DNA of 38,422 nucleotides, from NCBI GenBank assembly GCA_003152875.1, contig PMBF01000050.1, positions 120,312-158,733 of the forward strand, given 5' to 3'. The notes under the pieces are model-generated. The model made no database searches. It saw only the letters and a list, made by a program, of their open reading frames with translations, and was not told where the DNA came from. The DNA is from Ignavibacteriota bacterium. Its GTDB lineage: Bacteria; Bacteroidota; Ignavibacteria; UBA10030; UBA6906. The position numbers and the translations under genes are program-made. Positions 9,143 through 16,717 of this stretch are shown here, in pieces (within the stretch, counting starts at the first letter, position 1; the number at the start of each line of letters is the position of its first letter).

Positions 9143-11026
9143 ATGGGACGACAGACGATGACGAAAGGGAGATCGCGTATACGGACGGTTTTCTTCATCT
9201 TCCTGACCCTCGCCTTCGGTGCGGCGCGGGTCTCCTCGCAGACGCCCGATGCGGCTTCAAAATTCCGGCTCGCCGGAGCCCTCGAACAGGCGGGCGATCT
9301 GGAGCACGCCTCCCAGCTCTACCGGGATCTAACCTCCGGCGACCCCCTCAATGCTGTGTACACCGAGGCACTCCAGCGCACACTCGTCCAGCTCAAACGC
9401 TATGATGAGGCAATCGCACTGGTGAACAGCCGGCTGGAGCGCTTCCCTGGCGATATCTCCTCCATGACGGCGCTCGGCACCCTCAATTTCCGCGCAGGTC
9501 GCGAGAAAGAGGCTGCCGCTGCATGGGACCGTGTGCTTGCCCTGGATCCCTCCAATCCAAACCTCTATCGCATCGTCGCTTCCGCACAGGTGGAGAACCG
9601 ACTCCTCGACCGGGCCGCCGACACCTATCGCAGGGGACGCTCGGCCATCGGTGACCAAACCCTCTTCACACTCGAGCTCTCGCAGCTGCTCGTCGCCACC
9701 ATGGACTACAAGGGGGCAACACTCGAGCTGCTGGCCTGGCTTGAGCAGAACCCGGCCCAGACGAATTTTGTACAGAGCCGGCTGACCTCCTTTTCCTCAA
9801 AACCGGACGGGCGCAACGCCGCCATCGGCGTCATCCGGGACGCCCTGCGAGGGAAAGAGGATCTGCACGTGTTCGGCTTGCTCGCCTGGCTGTACATGGA
9901 GGGACGGGACTACGACAGGGCCTACGAGGCCTATGTCGAGATCGACAGGCTGGCCGCCTCTCATGGCCTGGGGATCCTATCCTTTGCCGACCGCGCCGCT
10001 CATGACAGGGTCTTTGCCGATGCCGCCCGGGCATACCGGGAAGCGCTCAGTATGCCGCTGCCCGAAGAACGGCGCCCGGCGGCCATGCTCGGGTATGCAA
10101 CCGCCCTGAAAGAGATGTCGGGCGCCAACGACTCCACGGGCTCTGCCCCCGATCGTTCCACCGGTGCGGTTCCCGAAACCAGGAGTTCCGGCGGCGCAGC
10201 ATCAGCCTTCAACGACATTGTCACACGCTATCCGCATACCCGGTACGCCGCAATCTCCCTGTTTCAGATCGGCGTGATCCGCATGGAGCAGTCCGACCTC
10301 GGCGGCGCCCAGGAAGCCTTCGACCGCGCGAGAGAGGAGCCCGCCGCTCCACCGGCCCTCAGGTACGACATCGGACTCAACCTGGGAGCCCTGGCAATCC
10401 TCAAGGCCGACACCGCCGCCGCCCGAACCGCGTTCCAGGCTGTATCCGCCGCGCCCGACGCTTCCCCCGACCAAAGCGACGAGGCCAACTTCCGGCTCGC
10501 TGAAATTGAGTATTTCGCCGGCAGGTTCGAGAATGCCTCGCGGCTGCTCGACGCCATGTCGCTGAATCTCAAGGCCGATATCGCCAATGACGCGCTCGCG
10601 CTGAAGGCCTTCCTGAGTGAGAACCTGGGCACTCCGGATGCCCTGGCGCAATTTGCCCGCGCCGATCTCCTGGCGCGCCAGCACCGCAATGCCGAAAGCA
10701 TAGCCCTCTTCCAGCAAGTGATCCGGCGCTTTCCACAGACATTGCTCATCGACGATGCGCTCATGAAGGTCGCCGCGCTGCAGGCCGGAGCGGGATTGTT
10801 TCAGGATGCCATCACAACGTACAGGACGCTGCTGGAAAAGTTCAAGGAGAGCAGCATCTCTCTCGACAGGGCGCAGTTCCAGATGGCGGAGGTCTATGAA
10901 GTCGGGATGAAGAATATCCCGGCCGCTATCGGGGCATACCAGCAGCTGCTGGCCGCCTATCCGAACTCGCTGCTGGCGGAACAGGCCCGAAAGAAAATCA
11001 GGGCTTTACGGGGAGAAGCGCAATGA
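9143..11026 (+). CDS. exported tetratricopeptide-repeat protein
   Basis: 627 residues. A signal peptide covers about residues 8-33 (FFIFLTLAFGAARVSSQ). The mature part is a long array of TPR-type helical hairpins, e.g. residues 37-70, 71-105, 106-140 and, near the C-terminus, 535-625. A Ser/Gly/Ala-rich linker at about 327-352 interrupts the array. TPR proteins are protein-binding scaffolds, here periplasmic. The start is uncertain: ATG 9143 has GGAGG only 3 bases upstream (too close), ATG 9158 has no clear site. Its stop overlaps the next gene's start (ATGA), so the two are translationally coupled. Confidence 0.87.
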   Translation: MGRQTMTKGRSRIRTVFFIFLTLAFGAARVSSQTPDAASKFRLAGALEQAGDLEHASQLYRDLTSGDPLNAVYTEALQRTLVQLKRYDEAIALVNSRLERFPGDISSMTALGTLNFRAGREKEAAAAWDRVLALDPSNPNLYRIVASAQVENRLLDRAADTYRRGRSAIGDQTLFTLELSQLLVATMDYKGATLELLAWLEQNPAQTNFVQSRLTSFSSKPDGRNAAIGVIRDALRGKEDLHVFGLLAWLYMEGRDYDRAYEAYVEIDRLAASHGLGILSFADRAAHDRVFADAARAYREALSMPLPEERRPAAMLGYATALKEMSGANDSTGSAPDRSTGAVPETRSSGGAASAFNDIVTRYPHTRYAAISLFQIGVIRMEQSDLGGAQEAFDRAREEPAAPPALRYDIGLNLGALAILKADTAAARTAFQAVSAAPDASPDQSDEANFRLAEIEYFAGRFENASRLLDAMSLNLKADIANDALALKAFLSENLGTPDALAQFARADLLARQHRNAESIALFQQVIRRFPQTLLIDDALMKVAALQAGAGLFQDAITTYRTLLEKFKESSISLDRAQFQMAEVYEVGMKNIPAAIGAYQQLLAAYPNSLLAEQARKKIRALRGEAQ

Positions 11027-12291
11027 CCCGACTGGTCCTGACCGCCCTGATGCTCATGATGAGCACCATGGCCTTCGCCCAGCAGAAACTCCTCATCACC
11101 ATGGACCTCCAGCAGACCGACCACCTCAAGGCCTACGGCATCGCCTACTGGGCTCTCACCAAAGGGCTGATGGTCGACTGGCTGCTCAACTACCGGGGAG
11201 GTTCGTTCATGATGGATGATCTCGGGATCACCGCCTCGGAGTGCCGCGTGCGGGGCGTGGCCTTCTCGGAGCTCGGCGCAGCCGAGGCAGCCGGGATCTA
11301 CGCCGACGTCCAGCGCGAAGACAACAACATGGACGTCGTCCGGCTCGAGAAGGCTCCCCGGGTAGCGGTCTATGTGCCTCCGGGATTTCAGCCGTGGGAT
11401 GATGCGGTGACCCTGGCGCTTGAGTACGCGGAGATCAAGTACGACAAGCTCTGGGATGATGAGGTGCTGCAAGGGAAGCTTGCGGAGTACGACTGGCTGC
11501 ATCTCCACCATGAGGATTTCACCGGACAGTACGGGAAATTCTACGCCTCCTTCGCCGGTGCCGCCTGGTATATCGAGCAGCAGGCAACCCTGGAGAAGGA
11601 GGCGCACAAGCTCGGATTCAAGAAAGTCTCAGAGGAAAAAAAGGCGGTCGCCCGCGCCATCAGGGAATTCATCGGCAACGGCGGCTTCATGTTCGCCATG
11701 TGCTCCGCCACCGATACCTATGACATCGCGCTGGCGGCCGAGAACACAGACATCTGCGACGTGATGTACGACGGCGATCCCCCCGACCCCGGCGCGCAGC
11801 GGAAACTCGATTTCACGAAAACGCTGGCCTTCACCAATTTCACCCTCGAGATGAACCCGCTGCGCTACGAATACTCAGACATCGACATCCCCCCGAGCGA
11901 CCAGCTGGCACTGCAGAACCCTGAAACCGACTATTTTACGCTCTTCGAGTTCTCGGCGAAGTTCGACCCCGTGCCGACCATGCTGACCCAGAACCACGTC
12001 AACGTTATCAAAGGGTTCATGGGACAGACCACCGGCTTCAAGAAGGAGTTGATCAAGAAATCGGTGACGTTGCTCGCCGAAAAACAGGGCACCGATCAGG
12101 TTCGCTACTTGCATGGCAACTTCGGACGCGGTACCTTCACTTATTACGGGGGCCACGACCCGGAGGATTACCAGCATGCAGTCGGCGATCCCCCGACAGA
12201 CCTCTCCCTGCATAAGAACTCGCCGGGGTACCGGTTGATTCTGAACAACATTCTCTTCCCGGCTGCAAAGAAGAAAGAGCAGAAAACGTAG
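11023..12291 (+). CDS. conserved exported protein (often labelled asparagine synthetase B)
   Basis: 422 residues with a signal peptide (1-19, ending MAFAQ). I recall relatives in Bacteroidota/Chlorobiota annotated as asparagine synthetase B, but there is no N-terminal catalytic cysteine at position 2 and no SGGxDS pyrophosphatase loop, so that function is not supported. Conserved-looking segments include DHLKAYGIAYWAL, LLNYRGGSF, LHLHHEDFTGQYGKFY (about residues 163-178), GNGGFMFAMCSATDTYD and GRGTFTYYGGHDPED. The Rossmann-like VAVYVPP start and the late GGHDPED hint at a class I amidotransferase-like or DUF4159-like fold; this is a guess. It has a good GGGGAG site 8 bases upstream and overlaps the TPR gene by 4 bp. 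Confidence 0.8.
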   Translation: MTRLVLTALMLMMSTMAFAQQKLLITMDLQQTDHLKAYGIAYWALTKGLMVDWLLNYRGGSFMMDDLGITASECRVRGVAFSELGAAEAAGIYADVQREDNNMDVVRLEKAPRVAVYVPPGFQPWDDAVTLALEYAEIKYDKLWDDEVLQGKLAEYDWLHLHHEDFTGQYGKFYASFAGAAWYIEQQATLEKEAHKLGFKKVSEEKKAVARAIREFIGNGGFMFAMCSATDTYDIALAAENTDICDVMYDGDPPDPGAQRKLDFTKTLAFTNFTLEMNPLRYEYSDIDIPPSDQLALQNPETDYFTLFEFSAKFDPVPTMLTQNHVNVIKGFMGQTTGFKKELIKKSVTLLAEKQGTDQVRYLHGNFGRGTFTYYGGHDPEDYQHAVGDPPTDLSLHKNSPGYRLILNNILFPAAKKKEQKT

Positions 12292-12344
12292 CTGCCCTAA
12301 TGCCGTCACATCATTGGAACGTCCACCCCAACGTCGGAGAACCC

Positions 12345-12992
12345 ATGCGCGCACTTGCCCTCTGCAGTCTGCTGTTCATCGCGGTGAGTTCCCCCGCCCA
12401 GCCGGTCGTCGGCGGACTCGCCCCCTCAGTCCATTTCGGCGTTCAGGCCGAATTCACGAATGCAAACTTCCCAGGCCCCCAGGTCAACGGGTCGACCGCA
12501 CTGAAGGATGTGTACGGGGCCGGGTTCGGCGGCGGCGCCCACCTGGACGTAGAATTTGCGATGCTCAGTCTGCGCCTGTCGGGAGATTACCTCTCCTTCT
12601 CTCCTGACAACGACAAATACCGCCAGGGACTCGAGAGTGTGATCGGAACTGCCGCCGGACAGTTTACCGTCAGCGGCGGCGGGATCACCGTGCTGTCGGG
12701 CAACATCAATGCAAAAATGGCCATTCTCCCCCTGCCTCTCATCAAGCCGTATCTGACCGGCGGCATCGGTCTGGCGAGACTGAGCGTCGAAGATGCAAAC
12801 ATCACGCAGAACGGAGCCGTCACAAAATCATTTCCGGGGTTCTCGTCCGATACCAAGACCATGTTCAACCTTGGCGCGGGGGTCGACGTCAGCATCGGCG
12901 TAACGCTGTTCCTCGAGGTGAAGTATACCTGGGTGATGACCGATCCGAAAACCAGCACGCTCGTCCCGATCCAGATCGGCATCACATTCTGA
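12345..12992 (+). CDS. small outer-membrane beta-barrel protein
   Basis: 215 residues from ATG 12345, preferred over 12300 because GGAGA lies 7 bases upstream and the signal peptide (MRALALCSLLFIAVSSPAQ) begins there. The mature part alternates glycine-rich turns with amphipathic strands and contains the typical barrel phrases LIKPYLTGGIGLARL and LGAGVDVSIGVTLFLEVKYTW, ending in a phenylalanine (QIGITF), as preferred by BAM. Resembles OmpX/OmpA-N-type 8-stranded barrels; no enzymatic residues seen. Third gene of the TPR/exported-protein/barrel operon, 53 bp after the previous stop. Confidence 0.82.
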   Translation: MRALALCSLLFIAVSSPAQPVVGGLAPSVHFGVQAEFTNANFPGPQVNGSTALKDVYGAGFGGGAHLDVEFAMLSLRLSGDYLSFSPDNDKYRQGLESVIGTAAGQFTVSGGGITVLSGNINAKMAILPLPLIKPYLTGGIGLARLSVEDANITQNGAVTKSFPGFSSDTKTMFNLGAGVDVSIGVTLFLEVKYTWVMTDPKTSTLVPIQIGITF

Positions 12993-13037
12993 GCCGCGGT
13001 TCCCGCAGCAGGGGGCTGGGCATCCGGCAGCCCGCGC

Positions 13038-13054
13038 CTGCCCTCGGAGGGCAG
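13038..13054. terminator. hairpin in the convergent gap
   Basis: Perfect 7-bp stem CTGCCCT/AGGGCAG with a CGG loop, between the convergent barrel gene (stop 12992) and DUF2851 gene (stop 13070). It has no T tract on either strand, so it may be a bidirectional or Rho-assisted terminator. Confidence 0.45.
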
Positions 13055-13069
13055 TGCGTGATATCCGCC

Positions 13070-14587
13070 TCAGTCGTCCGTGTCTCCGGCTGCGCCTCCC
13101 CGGGGTCCGATTTCCCCGAAGGGGCCGAGCACGCACTCCGCACACCGGTTCCTTGTGCAGTATCTGGCATGCAGCTGGAGCATGCCCTGCTGGTCCCTCC
13201 CTCCTCGAACCGGAATCAGGTTCCTGCGCATCCGCCTCGTAATCGTGTTTTCCTGGAGCAGGGGAAGAGCCGCATAGAGGCGGAACACCCTCCGGCAGGT
13301 CAGTCTGTCTTCGAAAAGCCGTGCGTACAGGAAAAGAAGAGGTATGATGGCGTTGACAATGATATCCAGCACCCTCTTCCTTCCGAGCGAGACTCCCTTT
13401 CTCCGTGCGCGGCGTATGGTCCGTGCAGCTCCTCTCTCCGGCGGCGCATTGGCCGGGCCCCGGTGTGGCGCAGAACGGAAGTGCAAATGTGTGCACCAGA
13501 ATCCTTCGGGGTGAATGGTGAAAAGGGCCGCCACCGTTCGAAGCTGCATGCGGGGGGTGGAGCCGTCCGCGTGCATCACCTCAACGAGCCTCCAGAATCC
13601 GCCATCGAACAGGATCGGCAGCAGGGCTGCCAGAGCCGCCAGTCGAGCCGTTGGAAAATTGGCGGGCCGCAGCCTGAAGAACAGCCATTCCGCCTCGTGT
13701 AGCACAGGCCCCCGGTACCCGCTTCTCAGCTTCTTCCATGCTCTTCGGAGGCATCGCACATAGACCCGGGCTTCCTTCTGAAGAAGCCCTCGGGACGAAG
13801 GGAGCAATCCCGCCGCCCCCAGGAGCATCGACTCCATTGCATGGCGATTATCGAGTCCCGCCCGGCGGAGGACTTCCAGCCGCATCCCGCGGGCAAGCCT
13901 GAGCATCGGCCGCCGGTTCTTGGAATAACCGAGGCACTCCATGATCCCTTCATACAACAGCTGGTCCCAGGCTCCCTTTACCGCCAGCTCCCTCCATGTC
14001 CGCTCAAGATCATCTCGTCCGTAGCGTCCCGGCTGCTGCTCGTCTGCCAGTTCGTTCAGGCGGGCGCTGAATCGGGCCGTTTTCTCGGAGAGTCGTTCCC
14101 TGCTCAGCCGGCGGATCCACCACCCGATGTTGCCCCTCGGGAGCGCTGCGTTCCACCGCCTGCACGGCAACATGGCCCATCCCGTCCCCGTCGTCAGTCT
14201 CCGGGGCCCCAGATGAGGAAAGCCCGGGAGATCGGAGAGAACGAGCAGGGGTATTCGGCGGTTGCTTCTGGTCCGTGCGGGTTCTTCCGTGCTCCCTGAC
14301 TTCAATGCGACATGAAGAATCACACGGTTATAGTGGGGGTCGGTGTGATGCCCGTGGCCGTACCATGACGCCGCATCGATGTGGATTTCCACGTCGCCGG
14401 AGTAGAGCGTGCCTCCAACGCGGATGCTTGCCCGGAGGAAATCGGGGCCGCTGTCTGCATTGGGACTGCCGGGGTAGAGGATCTGGATGGGCTTACCGTC
14501 GGTGGTGTGGAGCGGGAGATCCTCGAAGCGCGACTCTTCCCAGAGGAGCCGTAGCTCCGATTCTGACATCACCTTGCTGGTTCGCAT
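13070..14587 (-). CDS. DUF2851 family protein
   Basis: 505 residues from ATG 14587, which has AGAGG 7 bases upstream; the in-frame ATG at 14740 would add 51 Pro/Ala/Arg-rich residues and is rejected. DUF2851 is a cytosolic family of unknown function common in Bacteroidota/Chlorobiota. Visible hallmarks: N-terminal ESELRLLWEESRF, the segment NADSGPDFLRASIRVGG with SGDVEIHIDAASWYGHGHH (acidic and histidine residues like a nuclease or metal site), and a C-terminal cysteine cluster HARYCTRNRCAECVLG that could bind metal. Downstream of pyrF on the same strand, separated by 171 bp containing a strong hairpin. Confidence 0.88.
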   Translation of the reverse strand: MRTSKVMSESELRLLWEESRFEDLPLHTTDGKPIQILYPGSPNADSGPDFLRASIRVGGTLYSGDVEIHIDAASWYGHGHHTDPHYNRVILHVALKSGSTEEPARTRSNRRIPLLVLSDLPGFPHLGPRRLTTGTGWAMLPCRRWNAALPRGNIGWWIRRLSRERLSEKTARFSARLNELADEQQPGRYGRDDLERTWRELAVKGAWDQLLYEGIMECLGYSKNRRPMLRLARGMRLEVLRRAGLDNRHAMESMLLGAAGLLPSSRGLLQKEARVYVRCLRRAWKKLRSGYRGPVLHEAEWLFFRLRPANFPTARLAALAALLPILFDGGFWRLVEVMHADGSTPRMQLRTVAALFTIHPEGFWCTHLHFRSAPHRGPANAPPERGAARTIRRARRKGVSLGRKRVLDIIVNAIIPLLFLYARLFEDRLTCRRVFRLYAALPLLQENTITRRMRRNLIPVRGGRDQQGMLQLHARYCTRNRCAECVLGPFGEIGPRGGAAGDTDD

Positions 14588-14706
14588 GGCACGCCTCTTA
14601 AGTCTGCTGGCGTGCGGGATGAGCGGGGGGGAATGGGGCGGGTGGGTGGGGCCTATCCCCGGTGCGGGTTCGTTCCTGGCGTGTGTCCCCGCGGGCCGGA
14701 CGGCGG

Positions 14707-14735
14707 CGCCTTCAGGCATCACCGGCCTGAAGGCG
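14707..14735. terminator. strong 11-bp hairpin after pyrF
   Basis: CGCCTTCAGGC, a 7-base loop (ATCACCG) and GCCTGAAGGCG form a perfect 11-bp stem, 23 bp past the pyrF stop on the minus strand. No T tract follows. The left arm is the same 11-mer as the core of the IS left-end hairpin at 33884-33894. It may be a Rho-dependent or mRNA-stabilising hairpin, or an IS-derived repeat. Confidence 0.45.
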
Positions 14736-14758
14736 GTCACCTCCTGCTCAAGCTCTGA

Positions 14759-15616
14759 CTATCCGGGCCGGGAGAGTTTTCTTCGCTTGGCCCAGGGACC
14801 GAACTGCTTCTCGCGTAGAGCGTTGATCTGAGCCCGCAGAGATTCCGCTTCCCGGCGCGCGGCCTCTGCAAAGTCGTCTCCGGTGGATGCGTAGAGTATG
14901 CTGCGGCTGGCGTTGATCACGGCCATTTCTCCCCTGGCATCGCAACCGAACCGGACCGCCGAGCGGAGGTCTCCTCCCTGAGCCCCGATCCCTGGAATGA
15001 GCAGGGGCATCTCCGGGGCCAGCGTGCGGATGCGCCGCAGTTCCCTGGGCCGTGTGGCGCCCACGACCAGCCCGCAGTTCTTCCTGGTGTTCCACACCTT
15101 CACCCTTCTGATGACCTGCTCGTACAGGGGATGTCCTTTCACCTTCAGGTACTGGAAGTCCCTTGCGCCGGGGTTGGATGTGACCGCCAGGATGAAAGCC
15201 CCCTGATGGGCGTTTTTCAGAAATGGCTTCACCGAGTCTTCACCCATGTAGGGGTTCACTGTCGTGGCGGCGAATTCATAATCATCCGCAAGAAGCTTCG
15301 CGTACATGGCGGATGAATTGCCGATATCCCCCCGCTTGGCGTCGCCGATCGTGATGATCTCCTCCGGGATCCGCGCAAGCGTCTGGTGTACGGTGTACCA
15401 GCCGTGCTCGCCGGTTGCCTCGTAGAACGCCAGGTTCAACTTGTAGGCGCATACAAGGTCCCGGGTCGCATCAATGATCCGCCGGTTGAATTCGTAGATG
15501 GGGTCGCCGTAGGCGAAGAGGGATTCGGGGAGCTTGTTAATGTCGGTGTCAAGCCCGATACAGAGAAGGCTCTGGTTCTTCCGCTGAATGGATCGGAGGC
15601 GCTGGGAGAAGTTCAT
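14759..15616 (-). CDS. pyrF: orotidine 5'-phosphate decarboxylase (type 2)
   Basis: 285 residues. Cytosolic enzyme that decarboxylates OMP to UMP, the last step of de novo pyrimidine synthesis. The catalytic Asp-Lys-Asp segment GDAKRGDIG is at about residues 93-101, in the longer subfamily-2 form typical of Bacteroidota, actinobacteria and Myxococcus. CIGLDTDINKLP (substrate-binding Asp) near the N-terminus, NPYMGEDSVKPF and LLIPGIGAQGGD (phosphate loop) are present. It lies between larE (101-bp gap) and DUF2851. The last 15 or so residues are basic and likely not part of the barrel. Confidence 0.95.
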   Translation of the reverse strand: MNFSQRLRSIQRKNQSLLCIGLDTDINKLPESLFAYGDPIYEFNRRIIDATRDLVCAYKLNLAFYEATGEHGWYTVHQTLARIPEEIITIGDAKRGDIGNSSAMYAKLLADDYEFAATTVNPYMGEDSVKPFLKNAHQGAFILAVTSNPGARDFQYLKVKGHPLYEQVIRRVKVWNTRKNCGLVVGATRPRELRRIRTLAPEMPLLIPGIGAQGGDLRSAVRFGCDARGEMAVINASRSILYASTGDDFAEAARREAESLRAQINALREKQFGPWAKRRKLSRPG

Positions 15617-15717
15617 GAAACCTCCGGCAGGTGGTGCAGGGATCGCCCGGTCTTCCCCGTGTTCAGCTTCGGCCGCGATGAGGACTTATTCTTCCGGCGG
15701 CCGGGCGCCAGGCTGTG

Positions 15718-16635
15718 CTACACGCTTCCGCCCTGTGCGGCTTCCGGCGTCAGCCGCGTCGACGCCGCTCCCGGGCCGGCTGCGGGGACCGGTTGAAGAT
15801 ACCCTTCCTTCTCCGTTGCCGAAAGCACTTCGTTCATCGAACCCGTCCGGTATCCCTGCAGGTCGAGCGTGACGTAGATGAAACCCAGTTCCTTGAAATG
15901 CTGCACAAGCCCTCCGCGAAACGAGGGATCCATACACCGGGGCATGTCATCCGGTGCGATCTCGATCCGCGCGGTGTTGGCGTCGTGGAACCGGACCCGG
16001 AACCGGCGGAATCCGGCATCACGCAGGAAGGATTCGGCCCGATCGACACGGGAGAGGTTTTCCGGGTTGATCCCCGTACCATAGGGGAAGCGGGAAGATA
16101 AGCAGGCAAAGGAGGGTTTGTCCCAGGTGGGGAGGCCAAGGTGCTGCGAAAGCGCGCGGACCTCTTCCTTGCTCATGCCGGCCTCGAGAAGGGGGGAGCG
16201 GACGCAGTTCTCCGATTTCGCACGCATCCCGGGACGGAAGTCGCCTGCGTCATCGGTTATGGTGCCGTCGGCGATCCATGCAATCCCTTCCTGACCGGCC
16301 AGTTCCTTCAACTTCCCGAAGAGCTCGGTCTTGCAGTAATAACAGCGGTCGGGAGGGTTCTCGCTGAACTTGAGGTCGTCAGTCTCCTCCGTTCTCACCA
16401 CCACGTACCGCACTCCCATCCGTTCGGCCAGCGCAACCGCTTCTTCAAATTCCCGGGTGGGATAGGTTGCAGACTGCCCGATCATGGCCAGGACTCCCGG
16501 CCCGAGCTCGTCGAAAGCCACCTTGAGCAGGAGTGTGCTGTCCACCCCGCCAGAGTAACCTATTGCCACGCTCCGCATTCCCGCGAGAATCCCCCGGAGT
16601 GTGCGGTACTTCTCCTCCAGCATCAGTTCCAGCAT
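15718..16635 (-). CDS. larE: LarE-type ATP-dependent sulfur transferase
   Basis: 305 residues. PP-loop enzyme: adenylates a pyridinium dinucleotide carboxylate and inserts sulfur during synthesis of the nickel-pincer (NPN) cofactor of lactate racemase-like enzymes. The PP-loop SGGVDS is at residues 28-33. CYYC (Cys98, Cys101) and ACLSSRFPYG (Cys178, aligned with the sacrificial Cys176 of Lactobacillus plantarum LarE) are visible, the three-cysteine set expected for the catalytic iron-sulfur type. Start ATG 16635 has GAGAGGGG just upstream. larB, larC and larA are not in the window, so the target enzyme is elsewhere or the protein serves another thiolation. The C-terminal 25 residues are Pro/Ala-rich. 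Confidence 0.9.
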   Translation of the reverse strand: MLELMLEEKYRTLRGILAGMRSVAIGYSGGVDSTLLLKVAFDELGPGVLAMIGQSATYPTREFEEAVALAERMGVRYVVVRTEETDDLKFSENPPDRCYYCKTELFGKLKELAGQEGIAWIADGTITDDAGDFRPGMRAKSENCVRSPLLEAGMSKEEVRALSQHLGLPTWDKPSFACLSSRFPYGTGINPENLSRVDRAESFLRDAGFRRFRVRFHDANTARIEIAPDDMPRCMDPSFRGGLVQHFKELGFIYVTLDLQGYRTGSMNEVLSATEKEGYLQPVPAAGPGAASTRLTPEAAQGGSV

Positions 16636-16656
16636 GCTCCCCTCTCACATTACACG

Positions 16657-16687
16657 AAAAGAAAGCGCCACACCGCGGCGTGGCGCT
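16657..16687 (-). terminator. intrinsic terminator of the cytosolic TPR gene
   Basis: Minus strand: 8-bp perfect stem AGCGCCAC/GTGGCGCT (arms 16680-16687 and 16664-16671), 8-base GC-rich loop, followed by TTCTTTT. It lies 31 bp beyond the TPR stop and just before the larE start, separating the two units. Confidence 0.75.
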
Positions 16688-16717
16688 GTTCTACAAAACG
16701 CTTCCCGGAGCCGAGGG

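Noticed and set aside
10120-10200. Possible frameshift or insertion in the TPR protein at the Ser/Gly linker
   Set aside because: The frame stays open and TPR-like helices resume after it; a flexible linker is the simpler reading.
11023-12291. Asparagine synthetase B as function
   Set aside because: No Cys2 glutaminase nucleophile, no SGGxDS ATP pyrophosphatase loop, and a signal peptide is present.
14623-14643. Run of G residues upstream of DUF2851 as another slippery tract
   Set aside because: Only 7 G in a row, interrupted afterwards; not unusual at this GC content.
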